A stretch of DNA of 31,617 nucleotides, taken from NCBI GenBank assembly GCA_025997935.1, contig BNVG01000008.1, positions 1 through 31,617 of the forward strand. The letters are read 5' to 3'. Positions 6,627-14,412 of the stretch are shown here, piece after piece. The stretch's first letter is position 1. Every line of letters begins with the position of its first letter. Made by a program: the position numbers and the translations under genes. This DNA is from Synergistales bacterium. Lineage in GTDB: Bacteria > Synergistota > Synergistia > Synergistales > Aminobacteriaceae. Under the pieces are notes generated by a model. The model worked only from the letters and a program-made list of their open reading frames with translations. It did no database searches and had not been told where the DNA came from.

Positions 6627-9439
6627 AGATTATCCTCTCCGGGCGTCTCTGAATACTTCCAGCAACGCGGGCATTTTGTGCCGCTCGCGACACCGACGGC
6701 TACCTCGTAGCCCGTCTCCTCGTCTTTGACGACCTTCGTAAGGGTTAGGGTATCCACCCACTCGAACTTTGAGACTATTGCGATGTCGGCCATCTCGTCA
6801 AGCGTGAACGCGCTGATAAGCTCCTCAAAGTCGCTTGTCTTCTTGACCTGCACCCGCGCCTCAAGCGACGTGCCTATTTCCTTGGCGCCCCTCATGCCTT
6901 CGAGCAAGCGCGACACCGCGCCCCTAAGCGTCAAGAGCTTTTCCCAACGGGCGTCGAGAGATTCGTCGATAAAGGCCTTATCCGGCCTCGGGAAGTCGCT
7001 CAAAAACACACTTTCCGGCAGGGATTTATCTATCTTGCGCATCTCCTGCCAGATTTCCTCCGCCGTGAAGCTCAGAATTGTGGCAAGCATTCGCGTGACG
7101 GCTGACAGAATCTCCCACATGGCGGTCTGAGCGCTGCGCCGCGCGAGGGAGTCAGCGGCCTCGACGTAGAGCCTGTCCTTGCTCACGTCGAGATAAAACG
7201 CGCTGAGTTCGTTTACGCAAAAAGAGTGAATGACCGATGTGGGGAGGTGGTATTCATACTCCTCAAAACCGTTGAAAGACCTGTCGATGACGCTCTGCAA
7301 GCGGCTCAGCGCCCATTTGTCCATCTGTAGTAGTTTTTCACGCGGTACGGAATGAATCTTTGGGTCGAAATCGCTGAGGTTGCCCAACAGGAAGCGCGCC
7401 GTGTTGCGTACCCGGCGGTACATCTCGGACAGGGAGCGCATTATAGTTTTCGATATGCGTACGTCGTTTCGGTAGTCCGTGGAGGCCACCCATAGCCTCA
7501 GAATGTCCGCGCCGTACTCGTCCACGACCTCCTGCGGGAAGACCGAGTTGCCGAGCGACTTCGACATCTTGCGCCCATCCCCATCTAAGATAAAACCGTG
7601 AGTCAGCACCTGGCGATACGGCGCTTTGTCTCTCACAGCCACGCCGACCAATAGCGAAGACTGGAACCACCCGCGATGCTGGTCGCTCCCCTCGAGGTAC
7701 ATCTCGGTGGGCCACTCGTGACCCTCGCGGTTAGGCAAAACGGCGAAGCTCGAAGCGCCGGAGTCGAACCAGACGTCCAATATATTGTTGTCTTTCACGA
7801 CGTTCCGGGAGCCGCAAGCGCCGCATACCGCCAAATCCCCAAAGAGCGAATCGGGCGTCATATCCGGTTTCCACCATATAGAGCAACCCTCGCTCGACGC
7901 CTTGACGAGCGCAGCGAAGCGGCGGATACGGTCGGGCGTCAAGGTATACTCGCCGCAGTCGGGGCATTTCAGGGCCGGTATCGGCACGCCCCAGATGCGC
8001 TGCCGGCTTATGCACCAGTCGGAACGGTCGCGCACCATGTTGTATATGCGATCGTGACCCCAGTCTGGTATCCAGCGCACCTCGTTGTCGATGACATCGA
8101 GGGCGCGGTCGCGGAAACGCGACACGGCGATAAACCACTGAGCCGTGGCGCGGAAAATGACGGGCTTCTTACAGCGCCAGCAGTGCGGGTAGCTGTGCAT
8201 TATCGTGCCGCTTCCCAAAAGTCTGCCTCGGCTCGCTATGAGCTCTAAAGCCTTCTTGCCGCCCTCATGGATGTCCATACCTCCGACGAGCGGCGTGTCC
8301 TTTGTGTATCGTCCCGCGTCGTCCACGGGGTTGTATATGTCTATACCGTATTTGACGCCGCTCTCGAAGTCCTCCACGCCATGCCCCGGCGCGGTGTGTA
8401 CGCAGCCGGTGCCGGAGTCCAGCACTATATAGTCGGCCAGAATCAGTTTGACGTCTCTGTCGTCATAAAACGGGTGTACCGCCATCAAATTTTCGAGTTC
8501 CGCGCCCTTGACGGACAGCAAGGCGTCACCGAAAGTCAAGCCAGTGGCCTTCTCCACCTCGCCCCTGAGCGCCGCCGCTATGAGATAAACCTTGCCGTTC
8601 ACATCGTAAAATCCATATTCGTACTGCGGATGCAACGCTATGGCCATGCTCGAGGGCAAAGTCCAGGGCGTGGTCGTCCAGATGACGGCGTAAACATCCT
8701 TTCCGGCCAAGATACCGTAACGCTCGGCTATCTTGGGCATGGGGTAAGCGACGTAGACGGACGGGGACGATTCGTCCCAATACTCTATTTCCCCGGTCGC
8801 CAAGGCGGTCTGACAGTCTATGCACCAGTAAACAGGTTTGCGCCCGCGGTAGACCAAATCTTTTTCCACCATTTCGGCAAAAGCCCCAAGCTCCGCCGCC
8901 TCGAACTCAGGCTCAAGCGTCACATAGGGCTTGGCCCACTCGCCGAAGACGCCGAGCCTCTTGAACTCCCCGGTCTGCACATCGATGAACTTTCGCGCGA
9001 ACTCCGCGCATTTTTGGCGAAGCGCAACGGGGTCGACCGGCTTCACGTTGTCGTTGTCCATGCCGCCCCAGGCCATTTTCTCGTCCTTCAGGACGCGAAG
9101 CTCTATAGGCAGGCCGTGGGTGTCGTAGCCCGGGATAAACGGAGCGTATTTACCGCTCATCGAGCGATATTTAGGTATGAAGTCCTTCAAAACCTTGTTG
9201 AACGCCGTGCCGATATGTATGTTTGCGTTGGCGTAAGGAGGGCCGTCGTGAAGAATGAATTTCTTTTCTCCCTCGCGCAGGGACACCATCTTGTGATAAA
9301 TGTCATTGTCATCCCAGAACTTCAAAAAATCCGGCTCGCGCTTGGCCAAGTTGGCCCTCATCGGAAAATCCGTCACCGGAAGATTCAATGTGTCTTTATA
9401 GTCCTTCTCTTTACAGTCTTTCTCCTTATTCTCTGTCAC
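6593..9439 (-). CDS. ileS: Isoleucyl-tRNA synthetase
   Basis: Class I synthetase of 948 residues that charges tRNA-Ile. The HIGH-type motif sits in PPYANANIHIG (ending at residue 77) and KMSKS is at 624-628. The editing domain lies between them. Near the C-terminus a CPRCW...CPRC zinc-binding cluster matches the bacterial type 1 enzyme. The start is GTG at 9439 (TENKEKDC follows), with GAGGGAG about ten bases upstream. An AT-rich leader of about 100 bases contains a TATAAT element within the 18-bp repeat shared with the restriction-modification cassette. The synthetase is followed by, and overlaps, the pseudouridine synthase. Confidence 0.97.
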   Translation of the reverse strand: MTENKEKDCKEKDYKDTLNLPVTDFPMRANLAKREPDFLKFWDDNDIYHKMVSLREGEKKFILHDGPPYANANIHIGTAFNKVLKDFIPKYRSMSGKYAPFIPGYDTHGLPIELRVLKDEKMAWGGMDNDNVKPVDPVALRQKCAEFARKFIDVQTGEFKRLGVFGEWAKPYVTLEPEFEAAELGAFAEMVEKDLVYRGRKPVYWCIDCQTALATGEIEYWDESSPSVYVAYPMPKIAERYGILAGKDVYAVIWTTTPWTLPSSMAIALHPQYEYGFYDVNGKVYLIAAALRGEVEKATGLTFGDALLSVKGAELENLMAVHPFYDDRDVKLILADYIVLDSGTGCVHTAPGHGVEDFESGVKYGIDIYNPVDDAGRYTKDTPLVGGMDIHEGGKKALELIASRGRLLGSGTIMHSYPHCWRCKKPVIFRATAQWFIAVSRFRDRALDVIDNEVRWIPDWGHDRIYNMVRDRSDWCISRQRIWGVPIPALKCPDCGEYTLTPDRIRRFAALVKASSEGCSIWWKPDMTPDSLFGDLAVCGACGSRNVVKDNNILDVWFDSGASSFAVLPNREGHEWPTEMYLEGSDQHRGWFQSSLLVGVAVRDKAPYRQVLTHGFILDGDGRKMSKSLGNSVFPQEVVDEYGADILRLWVASTDYRNDVRISKTIMRSLSEMYRRVRNTARFLLGNLSDFDPKIHSVPREKLLQMDKWALSRLQSVIDRSFNGFEEYEYHLPTSVIHSFCVNELSAFYLDVSKDRLYVEAADSLARRSAQTAMWEILSAVTRMLATILSFTAEEIWQEMRKIDKSLPESVFLSDFPRPDKAFIDESLDARWEKLLTLRGAVSRLLEGMRGAKEIGTSLEARVQVKKTSDFEELISAFTLDEMADIAIVSKFEWVDTLTLTKVVKDEETGYEVAVGVASGTKCPRCWKYSETPGEDNLCPRCASVLKG

Positions 9440-9508
9440 GCAAACCCGCTCCCTCTGTTTTAATCGCTACCGCGACATCTTATACTTCGTTGTCTTATAA
9501 GTCCTGAG

Positions 9509-9526
9509 CCAATTATAATATGTATT
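9509..9526. repeat. 18-bp direct repeat, left copy
   Basis: CCAATTATAATATGTATT here is identical to 11689-11706. The two copies bracket the restriction and methylase genes. On the minus strand the repeat contains TATAAT (9517-9512), placed where an ileS -10 box could be, about 73 bases from the ileS start. Confidence 0.85.
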
Positions 9527-9542
9527 GTAACAATATATGCGC

Positions 9543-10694
9543 TTATAGGTTTACAATCTTTTCAAGAAACCTCGTTGCCGAAGTAGCGTCTATTGTGTTC
9601 GTTTCGTTTAAAATTATGCTCTTTATCGCCTCTCCGTTGAATTGAGATACACCCCTCGAATTTCTGCCCGCCCAATGAGCTTGGATTACCGTGTTGCTGA
9701 TAAGCGTGTTTTGAAACATCGAAACCAATTTTGTTTTGATGGTTTTTTGCGTGTAATCAATGCCAACAAAATAAATCATAAAAATGCTGTCAGGTTCAGC
9801 AAGAAACTCTAACATTTTATCCAAATTATAACCCTTTGGCGCTGACGCTAAAATCATTATCTTGGTTTTGATGTCTGTTTCGGTATGAAACGCCGGATAT
9901 ATTTTGCCGTAATCGCCCAATCCATCACGAGTAACGAGACGCGGTAGTTCTGCATTATCGTACAAAGATTCGATTATCCTGTCCCTCAAAGCAACGTCGT
10001 CGCCGGCGATAATATACTCGATAATGCGGCCTCGCAAATTCACGTTTTCAATGCACGCGGCAATCAAGATTTCATTTTTGAAATTATTAGCTCTTGAGTC
10101 AAGGCCGGAGAGCAAATCTTGATAATCGTCCGACAACGAAAAACGGATGGCTCTCTTAGGCGAATCCATGATATTCTCTAAGCAATTGCCTGCTGTTACA
10201 TCGAACTTTGCTCCTATAGGCACAATATTGTTTGTGGCTTCTGTTAGTCTGACCAAATTTTCCTCAAAGGTAAAGTTTTGATGAATCGCAAAGAGAGTGG
10301 CAAAATTTTTAGGTTCGTTTGCAAGATCGCCAATTTGTCGGATAATATCGGAGCCATTAAAACTACCCTTAATGTTATCAACACGAAGTTTTTGCGAACT
10401 ATGGCTGATCTTGATGAGAAAAGTCGTATTCGCCAACAGCATGTAATTTTTGTCAGGCGTCACAACGCAGATGATTACAGGTAGCCTGTCGAATTTTTGC
10501 AGCGCCGAAAGCGACAGCACAGTATTGCTGAACGAGGAAGCGTTAGCCTTGCAAAATCTTACGGCAAAGCGCTTACAATAAAAAACGGAACGGTCTTTCA
10601 CAAGAACAAACTGCCGAGTGACAAGGCTCGCCAATTTCATCTTGTCGTTAATACCGTCGTAGAATTTGATGAACTCTACCAATCTATCCAACAT
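9543..10694 (-). CDS. Putative type II restriction endonuclease
   Basis: Protein of 383 residues. I do not recognise its family from sequence alone; the restriction role comes mainly from its position. It starts inside the 3' end of a DNA methyltransferase gene (19-base overlap), the classic layout of a type II pair. A possible nuclease core is the acidic-to-lysine stretch TETDIKTK (271-278) followed by beta-strand and helix segments, then a conserved-looking HWAGRNSRGVSQF region near the C-terminus. No membrane segments are seen. The start is the ATG at 10694, with only a weak ribosome site, consistent with coupling to the methylase. Base composition is clearly richer in A and T than ileS or the ABC genes, suggesting acquisition by transfer. 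Confidence 0.7.
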   Translation of the reverse strand: MLDRLVEFIKFYDGINDKMKLASLVTRQFVLVKDRSVFYCKRFAVRFCKANASSFSNTVLSLSALQKFDRLPVIICVVTPDKNYMLLANTTFLIKISHSSQKLRVDNIKGSFNGSDIIRQIGDLANEPKNFATLFAIHQNFTFEENLVRLTEATNNIVPIGAKFDVTAGNCLENIMDSPKRAIRFSLSDDYQDLLSGLDSRANNFKNEILIAACIENVNLRGRIIEYIIAGDDVALRDRIIESLYDNAELPRLVTRDGLGDYGKIYPAFHTETDIKTKIMILASAPKGYNLDKMLEFLAEPDSIFMIYFVGIDYTQKTIKTKLVSMFQNTLISNTVIQAHWAGRNSRGVSQFNGEAIKSIILNETNTIDATSATRFLEKIVNL

Positions 10695-11656
10695 TGCTCA
10701 GGCATCCCGAGGCGTTGATTCTTTTGCTGAAAAGCCAACGTGTTTCGCTCCCAAAAAACTCCGTCTGTATAACCCTGTATAGTCGGATTACTCATGGCCA
10801 TTTCTAAACGCTTTTGCGCTAACGCGCAATACCCGCGCTCGTACTCAATTCCGGCGTATCGGCGACCCAGCTTTTTAGCGACGACCGCGCTTGTACCTGA
10901 CCCGATAAATGGATCAAAAACAATGTCCTGCTCTTTCGAGCTGGCGAGAATGAGCCTGGCTATTAATTTTTCAGGTTTTTGAGTCGGGTGGTCGGTATTC
11001 TCGGGCATTGACCAATAAGGTATGGAAATATCATCCCAGAAATTGGAAGGGAATGTATCCCTGAAGTTGCCGTTTTCGGTCTCCGCCCAGTCTTTTGGCT
11101 TTCCGTCAATCTTATATGGAGCAACTACTCGTCTACGCATTTTGACATCGTCGACATTGAAAACAAAATCTTTGGATACGGTCGCAAACCAAATATCTTC
11201 CATAGCGTTTTTCCAGTTACGCGTTGCTCCACGTCCCTTTTCCCTTTGCCATGTAATACGGTTTTGAATATTGAAATGTTTGCCGAGCACTCCCCCGATA
11301 AGCATACTTGTTTTCCAGTCACAACAGACATAAATTGTCGCGGTGGATTTAAGCGCGCTTTTAATTCCCGTAATCCACTTTTCAGTAAAGAGCTGGTAAG
11401 CGTCGTCGTCCATTTTTGTGAAAGCGGAATTTCCAAAGGTTTTATTCAAGTTGTAAGGCGGATCCACAATGAGCAAATCAATAAAATTCTCAGGCAAAAA
11501 AGGAAAAACCTCAAAGGCGTCACCATAGACAATTTTGTTTATAATTTCTTCTGTAATAAGGGGCGAGGAAACCGAGATGCAATTTTCAGAATAAATATCG
11601 GTTTCGTTTTCAGAAATTGTAATTGTTCTGTTGCGAGGCGCGCGCTGCTTCTCCAA
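10676..11656 (-). CDS. Beta-class site-specific DNA methyltransferase (N6-adenine or N4-cytosine)
   Basis: Protein of 326 residues from the preferred start. Catalytic motif DPPYNL (65-70) precedes the AdoMet-binding motif FDPFIGSGT (247-255), the order of the beta class, and HPTQKP lies between them (223-228). It would protect the host from the adjacent nuclease by methylating the same site. The frame is open to a TTG at 11692, but that codon overlaps a TATAAT sequence and lacks a ribosome site. The TTG at 11656 has AGGATG eight bases upstream and is favoured. The recognition sequence cannot be read from the protein. Like its partner, the gene is AT-rich. Confidence 0.93.
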   Translation of the reverse strand: MEKQRAPRNRTITISENETDIYSENCISVSSPLITEEIINKIVYGDAFEVFPFLPENFIDLLIVDPPYNLNKTFGNSAFTKMDDDAYQLFTEKWITGIKSALKSTATIYVCCDWKTSMLIGGVLGKHFNIQNRITWQREKGRGATRNWKNAMEDIWFATVSKDFVFNVDDVKMRRRVVAPYKIDGKPKDWAETENGNFRDTFPSNFWDDISIPYWSMPENTDHPTQKPEKLIARLILASSKEQDIVFDPFIGSGTSAVVAKKLGRRYAGIEYERGYCALAQKRLEMAMSNPTIQGYTDGVFWERNTLAFQQKNQRLGMPEQCWIDW

Positions 11657-11664
11657 TAAATTTT

Positions 11665-11670
11665 CATCCT
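11665..11670 (-). promoter_or_regulatory. Ribosome binding site deciding the methyltransferase start
   Basis: AGGATG (complement of 11665-11670), preceded by AGAA, lies eight bases before the TTG at 11656. It is the only good ribosome site near the 5' end of this gene. Confidence 0.55.
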
Positions 11671-11688
11671 TTCTCAAAATAATCTTGT

Positions 11689-11706
11689 CCAATTATAATA
11701 TGTATT
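11689..11706. repeat. 18-bp direct repeat, right copy
   Basis: Exact copy of 9509-9526. It lies just upstream of the methyltransferase and carries TATAAT on the minus strand (11697-11692), also readable on the plus strand because ATTATAAT is palindromic. Confidence 0.85.
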
Positions 11707-11715
11707 TAGTGTAAA

Positions 11716-11743
11716 ATTATCATTTCAATAACTTTTTAATCAA
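11716..11743 (-). promoter_or_regulatory. Candidate promoter for the restriction-modification genes
   Basis: On the minus strand TTGATT (11743-11738) and GATAAT (11721-11716) are separated by 16 bases. Transcription would begin near 11709 and cross the right 18-bp repeat before the methyltransferase. The TATAAT inside the repeat is an alternative -10 but lacks a matching -35. Confidence 0.4.
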
Positions 11744-11764
11744 AAATACCGGGGAGGATTTTCA

Positions 11765-13453
11765 ATGCCGCAAGTATCAAAATTTGACCGCGTGGCCGCC
11801 GTTTTGCTATCCGTCATATTTTTCGCGTCGCCCGCCGCCGCTTTCGACATCTCAAATTTCAAAGGCCCTAAGATGACCGACCTCTATTACGTCGTGATGC
11901 GCGACGCGGACGCGCAGACTATGGCCATCACGTCCGGCAAGTTAGATGTGTTGGGCGACATATTCAGGGCGGTCGACGTGGAGCGTCTTGAAAAATCGGG
12001 GCTTGTAGACCTGTCTATGGCGGCAAACTTCCACGGCTTTTTCGTGACTTTCAACACCCGCAAATTCCCCTTCGATCAAAAAGTATTACGTCAGGCCGCG
12101 TCGCAGGTTATGGACAGAACAAACTGGACGCGCGACCTGTTCTCGGGATACGCAGAGCCTGCGGCGGGCTTTATCCCCGAAATCTCCCCCTACTACGACG
12201 TCGATTCAAAAGTGCTTCCCTATGACATAGAGGCGGCGCGCAAGCGCCTGAGTGACGCCGGATGGACTTGGAACGCCGACGGGAGACTGACGGCGCCTGA
12301 CGGAAGGGAGACGCCCCATATCAAAATTCTATGCCCGCCCTCGTCCGTGGCGGCCACGTCGACCGAAATAGCGATTTTGGCTGCCGATGGCCTCTCTAAG
12401 CTCGGTATGTCAGCCGAGGCTCAGCCGATGGATTTTCAGACGATGCTCGCCCGCGTCGACGAGCGCGACTTCGACGCCTGCACAAACGCCTGGAGCATGT
12501 CGCGCGACCCCGACCTTCTCTACGCCTTCTATCACTCTTCATGGAAAGACGTGAAAGGCGCTTACAACCTGAGCGGCATAGCGGACGACGAGCTTGACGC
12601 GGCTCTTTTGTCATTACGCAACGCCCCTGACGAGGCGTCTGCCCGCGAGGCGGCGCTCCTCTCGCAGCGCCTCCTGTCCGAGCTTGTCCCAGTCGTGCCT
12701 ATATACAGCCGCTACTCCGTGGCCGCCATTCGCAAGGACTGGGACAACGTATACACAAACGACCGCGTCACATCGGACAACCTCTATACGCTCCTCTCCA
12801 TGACGCCAAAGGGCGCGAAAGCGGGGGAAACTCGCCCGATATACTGGAACATCCCGGAGGAGATTCGCACCCTAAACCCGCTTGTGTCCGGGACGGCCTA
12901 CGACTGGACGGTGCTTGGGTCGATTTACGATTCCCTCATTTCGGTGAACCCCGAAAATTTCGAGGACATGCCGTGGTTAGCCGAAAGCTGGAGTATAGAA
13001 ACTGGGGAGAAGGGCTCTATACTTACGTTCACGCTTCGTGACGGCCTCAAATGGCAAGACGGCTTTCCCCTGACGGTGGATGACGTGAAGTTCTCTCTCG
13101 AGTTTCTCAAAAAGAACGAGGTTCCGCGTTATTTTGACAGCGTGTCGGATATGGAGCGCGTCGAGACGGACGCGGCCTCGCGCACGGTGAAAGTCTATAT
13201 GTCCAACACCAGCTATTGGCACCTCCACAACATCGGCGGGATGATAATCCTTCCCAAACATATTTTGGAAAACGTGCCCGACTGGAGAGCGTGGCAGCCG
13301 ACAAACACCCCTCACAAGGCGGCGGACGGTTCGGATATGACCGAGCTTGTCGGCACGGGGCCTTTTATATTCAAAGAGTCGCGCGTGGGCGAGTACGTAC
13401 ATATGACGAGAAATCCGTTTTATATGCTTTATGACGGGAATAGCGAAAAATGA
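11765..13453 (+). CDS. Family 5 (peptide/nickel) ABC substrate-binding protein, apparently circularly permuted
   Basis: Exported solute-binding protein of 562 residues. A Sec signal peptide ends at about Ala26 (SPAAA/F). The order of the SBP_bac_5 landmarks is then reversed from normal. Segments that usually form the second half come first: SGKLDVLGDIF, then KVLRQAASQVMDRTNW (Arg109), an AARKRLSDAGW stretch and VPVVPIYSRYSVAAIRK. Segments that usually form the first half come last: IRTLNPLVSG (Leu370), WLAESWSIE, LRDGLKWQDGFPLTVDDVKFS and GTGPF (from 530), RNPFY. The gene ends four bases into the first permease (ATGA), so it is intact in its operon. GGGGAGG sits seven bases before the ATG. 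The probable ligand is a peptide. The family call is firm; the permutation is inferred from motif order. Confidence 0.9.
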   Translation: MPQVSKFDRVAAVLLSVIFFASPAAAFDISNFKGPKMTDLYYVVMRDADAQTMAITSGKLDVLGDIFRAVDVERLEKSGLVDLSMAANFHGFFVTFNTRKFPFDQKVLRQAASQVMDRTNWTRDLFSGYAEPAAGFIPEISPYYDVDSKVLPYDIEAARKRLSDAGWTWNADGRLTAPDGRETPHIKILCPPSSVAATSTEIAILAADGLSKLGMSAEAQPMDFQTMLARVDERDFDACTNAWSMSRDPDLLYAFYHSSWKDVKGAYNLSGIADDELDAALLSLRNAPDEASAREAALLSQRLLSELVPVVPIYSRYSVAAIRKDWDNVYTNDRVTSDNLYTLLSMTPKGAKAGETRPIYWNIPEEIRTLNPLVSGTAYDWTVLGSIYDSLISVNPENFEDMPWLAESWSIETGEKGSILTFTLRDGLKWQDGFPLTVDDVKFSLEFLKKNEVPRYFDSVSDMERVETDAASRTVKVYMSNTSYWHLHNIGGMIILPKHILENVPDWRAWQPTNTPHKAADGSDMTELVGTGPFIFKESRVGEYVHMTRNPFYMLYDGNSEK

Positions 13454-14412
13454 TAGGCAGGCGCATCGGCGGCGCGTTGACGGTCTTGCTGATTGTTATC
13501 GCGCTAAATTTTTTCCTGTTTCGTGTGATGCCCGGAGACCCTTTGAGCGGGATGATGGACCCGAAACTCTCGGCTGAGGCCAAGGACAAGATAAGGGGTA
13601 TGTGGGGCCTCGACAAACCCCTTGGCGAACAGTTTTTTATCTATGTGGGGCAAATGGCGACGTTCAACTTCGGCATGTCCATGACGACGCAGCGTCCGGT
13701 CTGGGACGAGCTGAGAAGCCGCGTGCCAAACACCGTGGCGCTCCTGCTCCCGGCGCTCCTTTTGTCCGCCGCTCTCGGCATATACCTCGGCGTGAAGGCC
13801 GCCGTCGCGCGCGGTTCCCTGACTGAAAAGCTCGTCATATGGAGCGGGGCGGTGTCGTTTTCCGTGCCCTCGTTTTTTGTACAGATAGTTTTGCTGATGT
13901 GCTTCGCTTATATGTTGCCGCTGTTTCCCCTGCGCGGGTCTTCGTCCATACCGCCGCCTGTCGGCGCGGCGGCTGTTTTTGATTATCTATGGCATCTGTC
14001 GCTGCCCCTCATATCTTTGGTGGCGCTGAGCTTTGGCGGCTGGGCGCTTTATATCCGCAACATGATGGTAAAGACATTGGGCGAGGACTATATACTGATG
14101 GCGGTGGCACGTGGCCTACCGAAGGGGCGCGTCGTCTGGAACCACGCGTTTCGCTCGATATTGCCGCCGGTTTTGACGATGCTCTTGCTGTCCCTGCCCG
14201 GCGTGGTGAGCGGCGCGGTGTTGACCGAGACGGTTTTTTCGCTAAACGGCGCGGGGAGCTTGCTGCTCGAGGCCGTAAATTCTCATAACTACCCGGTAGC
14301 GCAGGCGGCGTTTTATATAATGGCGCTTTTGACCGTGTTATGCAATCTCTTGGCGGACTTGCTATGCGCGTACTTCGACCCGCGCGTGAGGCTTGGGGGG
14401 GAACAGGCGTGA
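13450..14412 (+). CDS. Dipeptide/oligopeptide ABC transporter permease, DppB type
   Basis: Integral membrane permease of 320 residues. It opens MIGRRIGGALTVLLIVIALNFFLFRVMPGDP, the usual DppB/OppB start (first helix then the PGDP loop). The EAA-loop region DYILMAVARGLPKGRVVWNHAFRS, which contacts the ATPase, is present, and about six membrane segments are visible. Its ATG overlaps the binding-protein stop by four bases (ATGA) and its stop overlaps the next permease start by four bases (GTGA), so the three genes are translationally coupled. Substrate specificity is probably set by the binding protein. No ATPase gene follows in the operon. Confidence 0.93.
   Translation: MIGRRIGGALTVLLIVIALNFFLFRVMPGDPLSGMMDPKLSAEAKDKIRGMWGLDKPLGEQFFIYVGQMATFNFGMSMTTQRPVWDELRSRVPNTVALLLPALLLSAALGIYLGVKAAVARGSLTEKLVIWSGAVSFSVPSFFVQIVLLMCFAYMLPLFPLRGSSSIPPPVGAAAVFDYLWHLSLPLISLVALSFGGWALYIRNMMVKTLGEDYILMAVARGLPKGRVVWNHAFRSILPPVLTMLLLSLPGVVSGAVLTETVFSLNGAGSLLLEAVNSHNYPVAQAAFYIMALLTVLCNLLADLLCAYFDPRVRLGGEQA

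Noticed and set aside
8267..9463. Plus-strand frame of 398 codons opposite ileS
   Set aside because: It is a mirror of ileS codon bias, lacks motifs and a ribosome site, and ileS is certain.
11657..11692. TTG at 11692 as the methyltransferase start
   Set aside because: It overlaps a TATAAT sequence in the 18-bp repeat and lacks a ribosome site, unlike the TTG at 11656.
14340..14408. Earlier ATG start for dppC
   Set aside because: It would overlap dppB by 73 bases and add a charged leader; the GTG at 14409 has a ribosome site and the coupled GTGA overlap.
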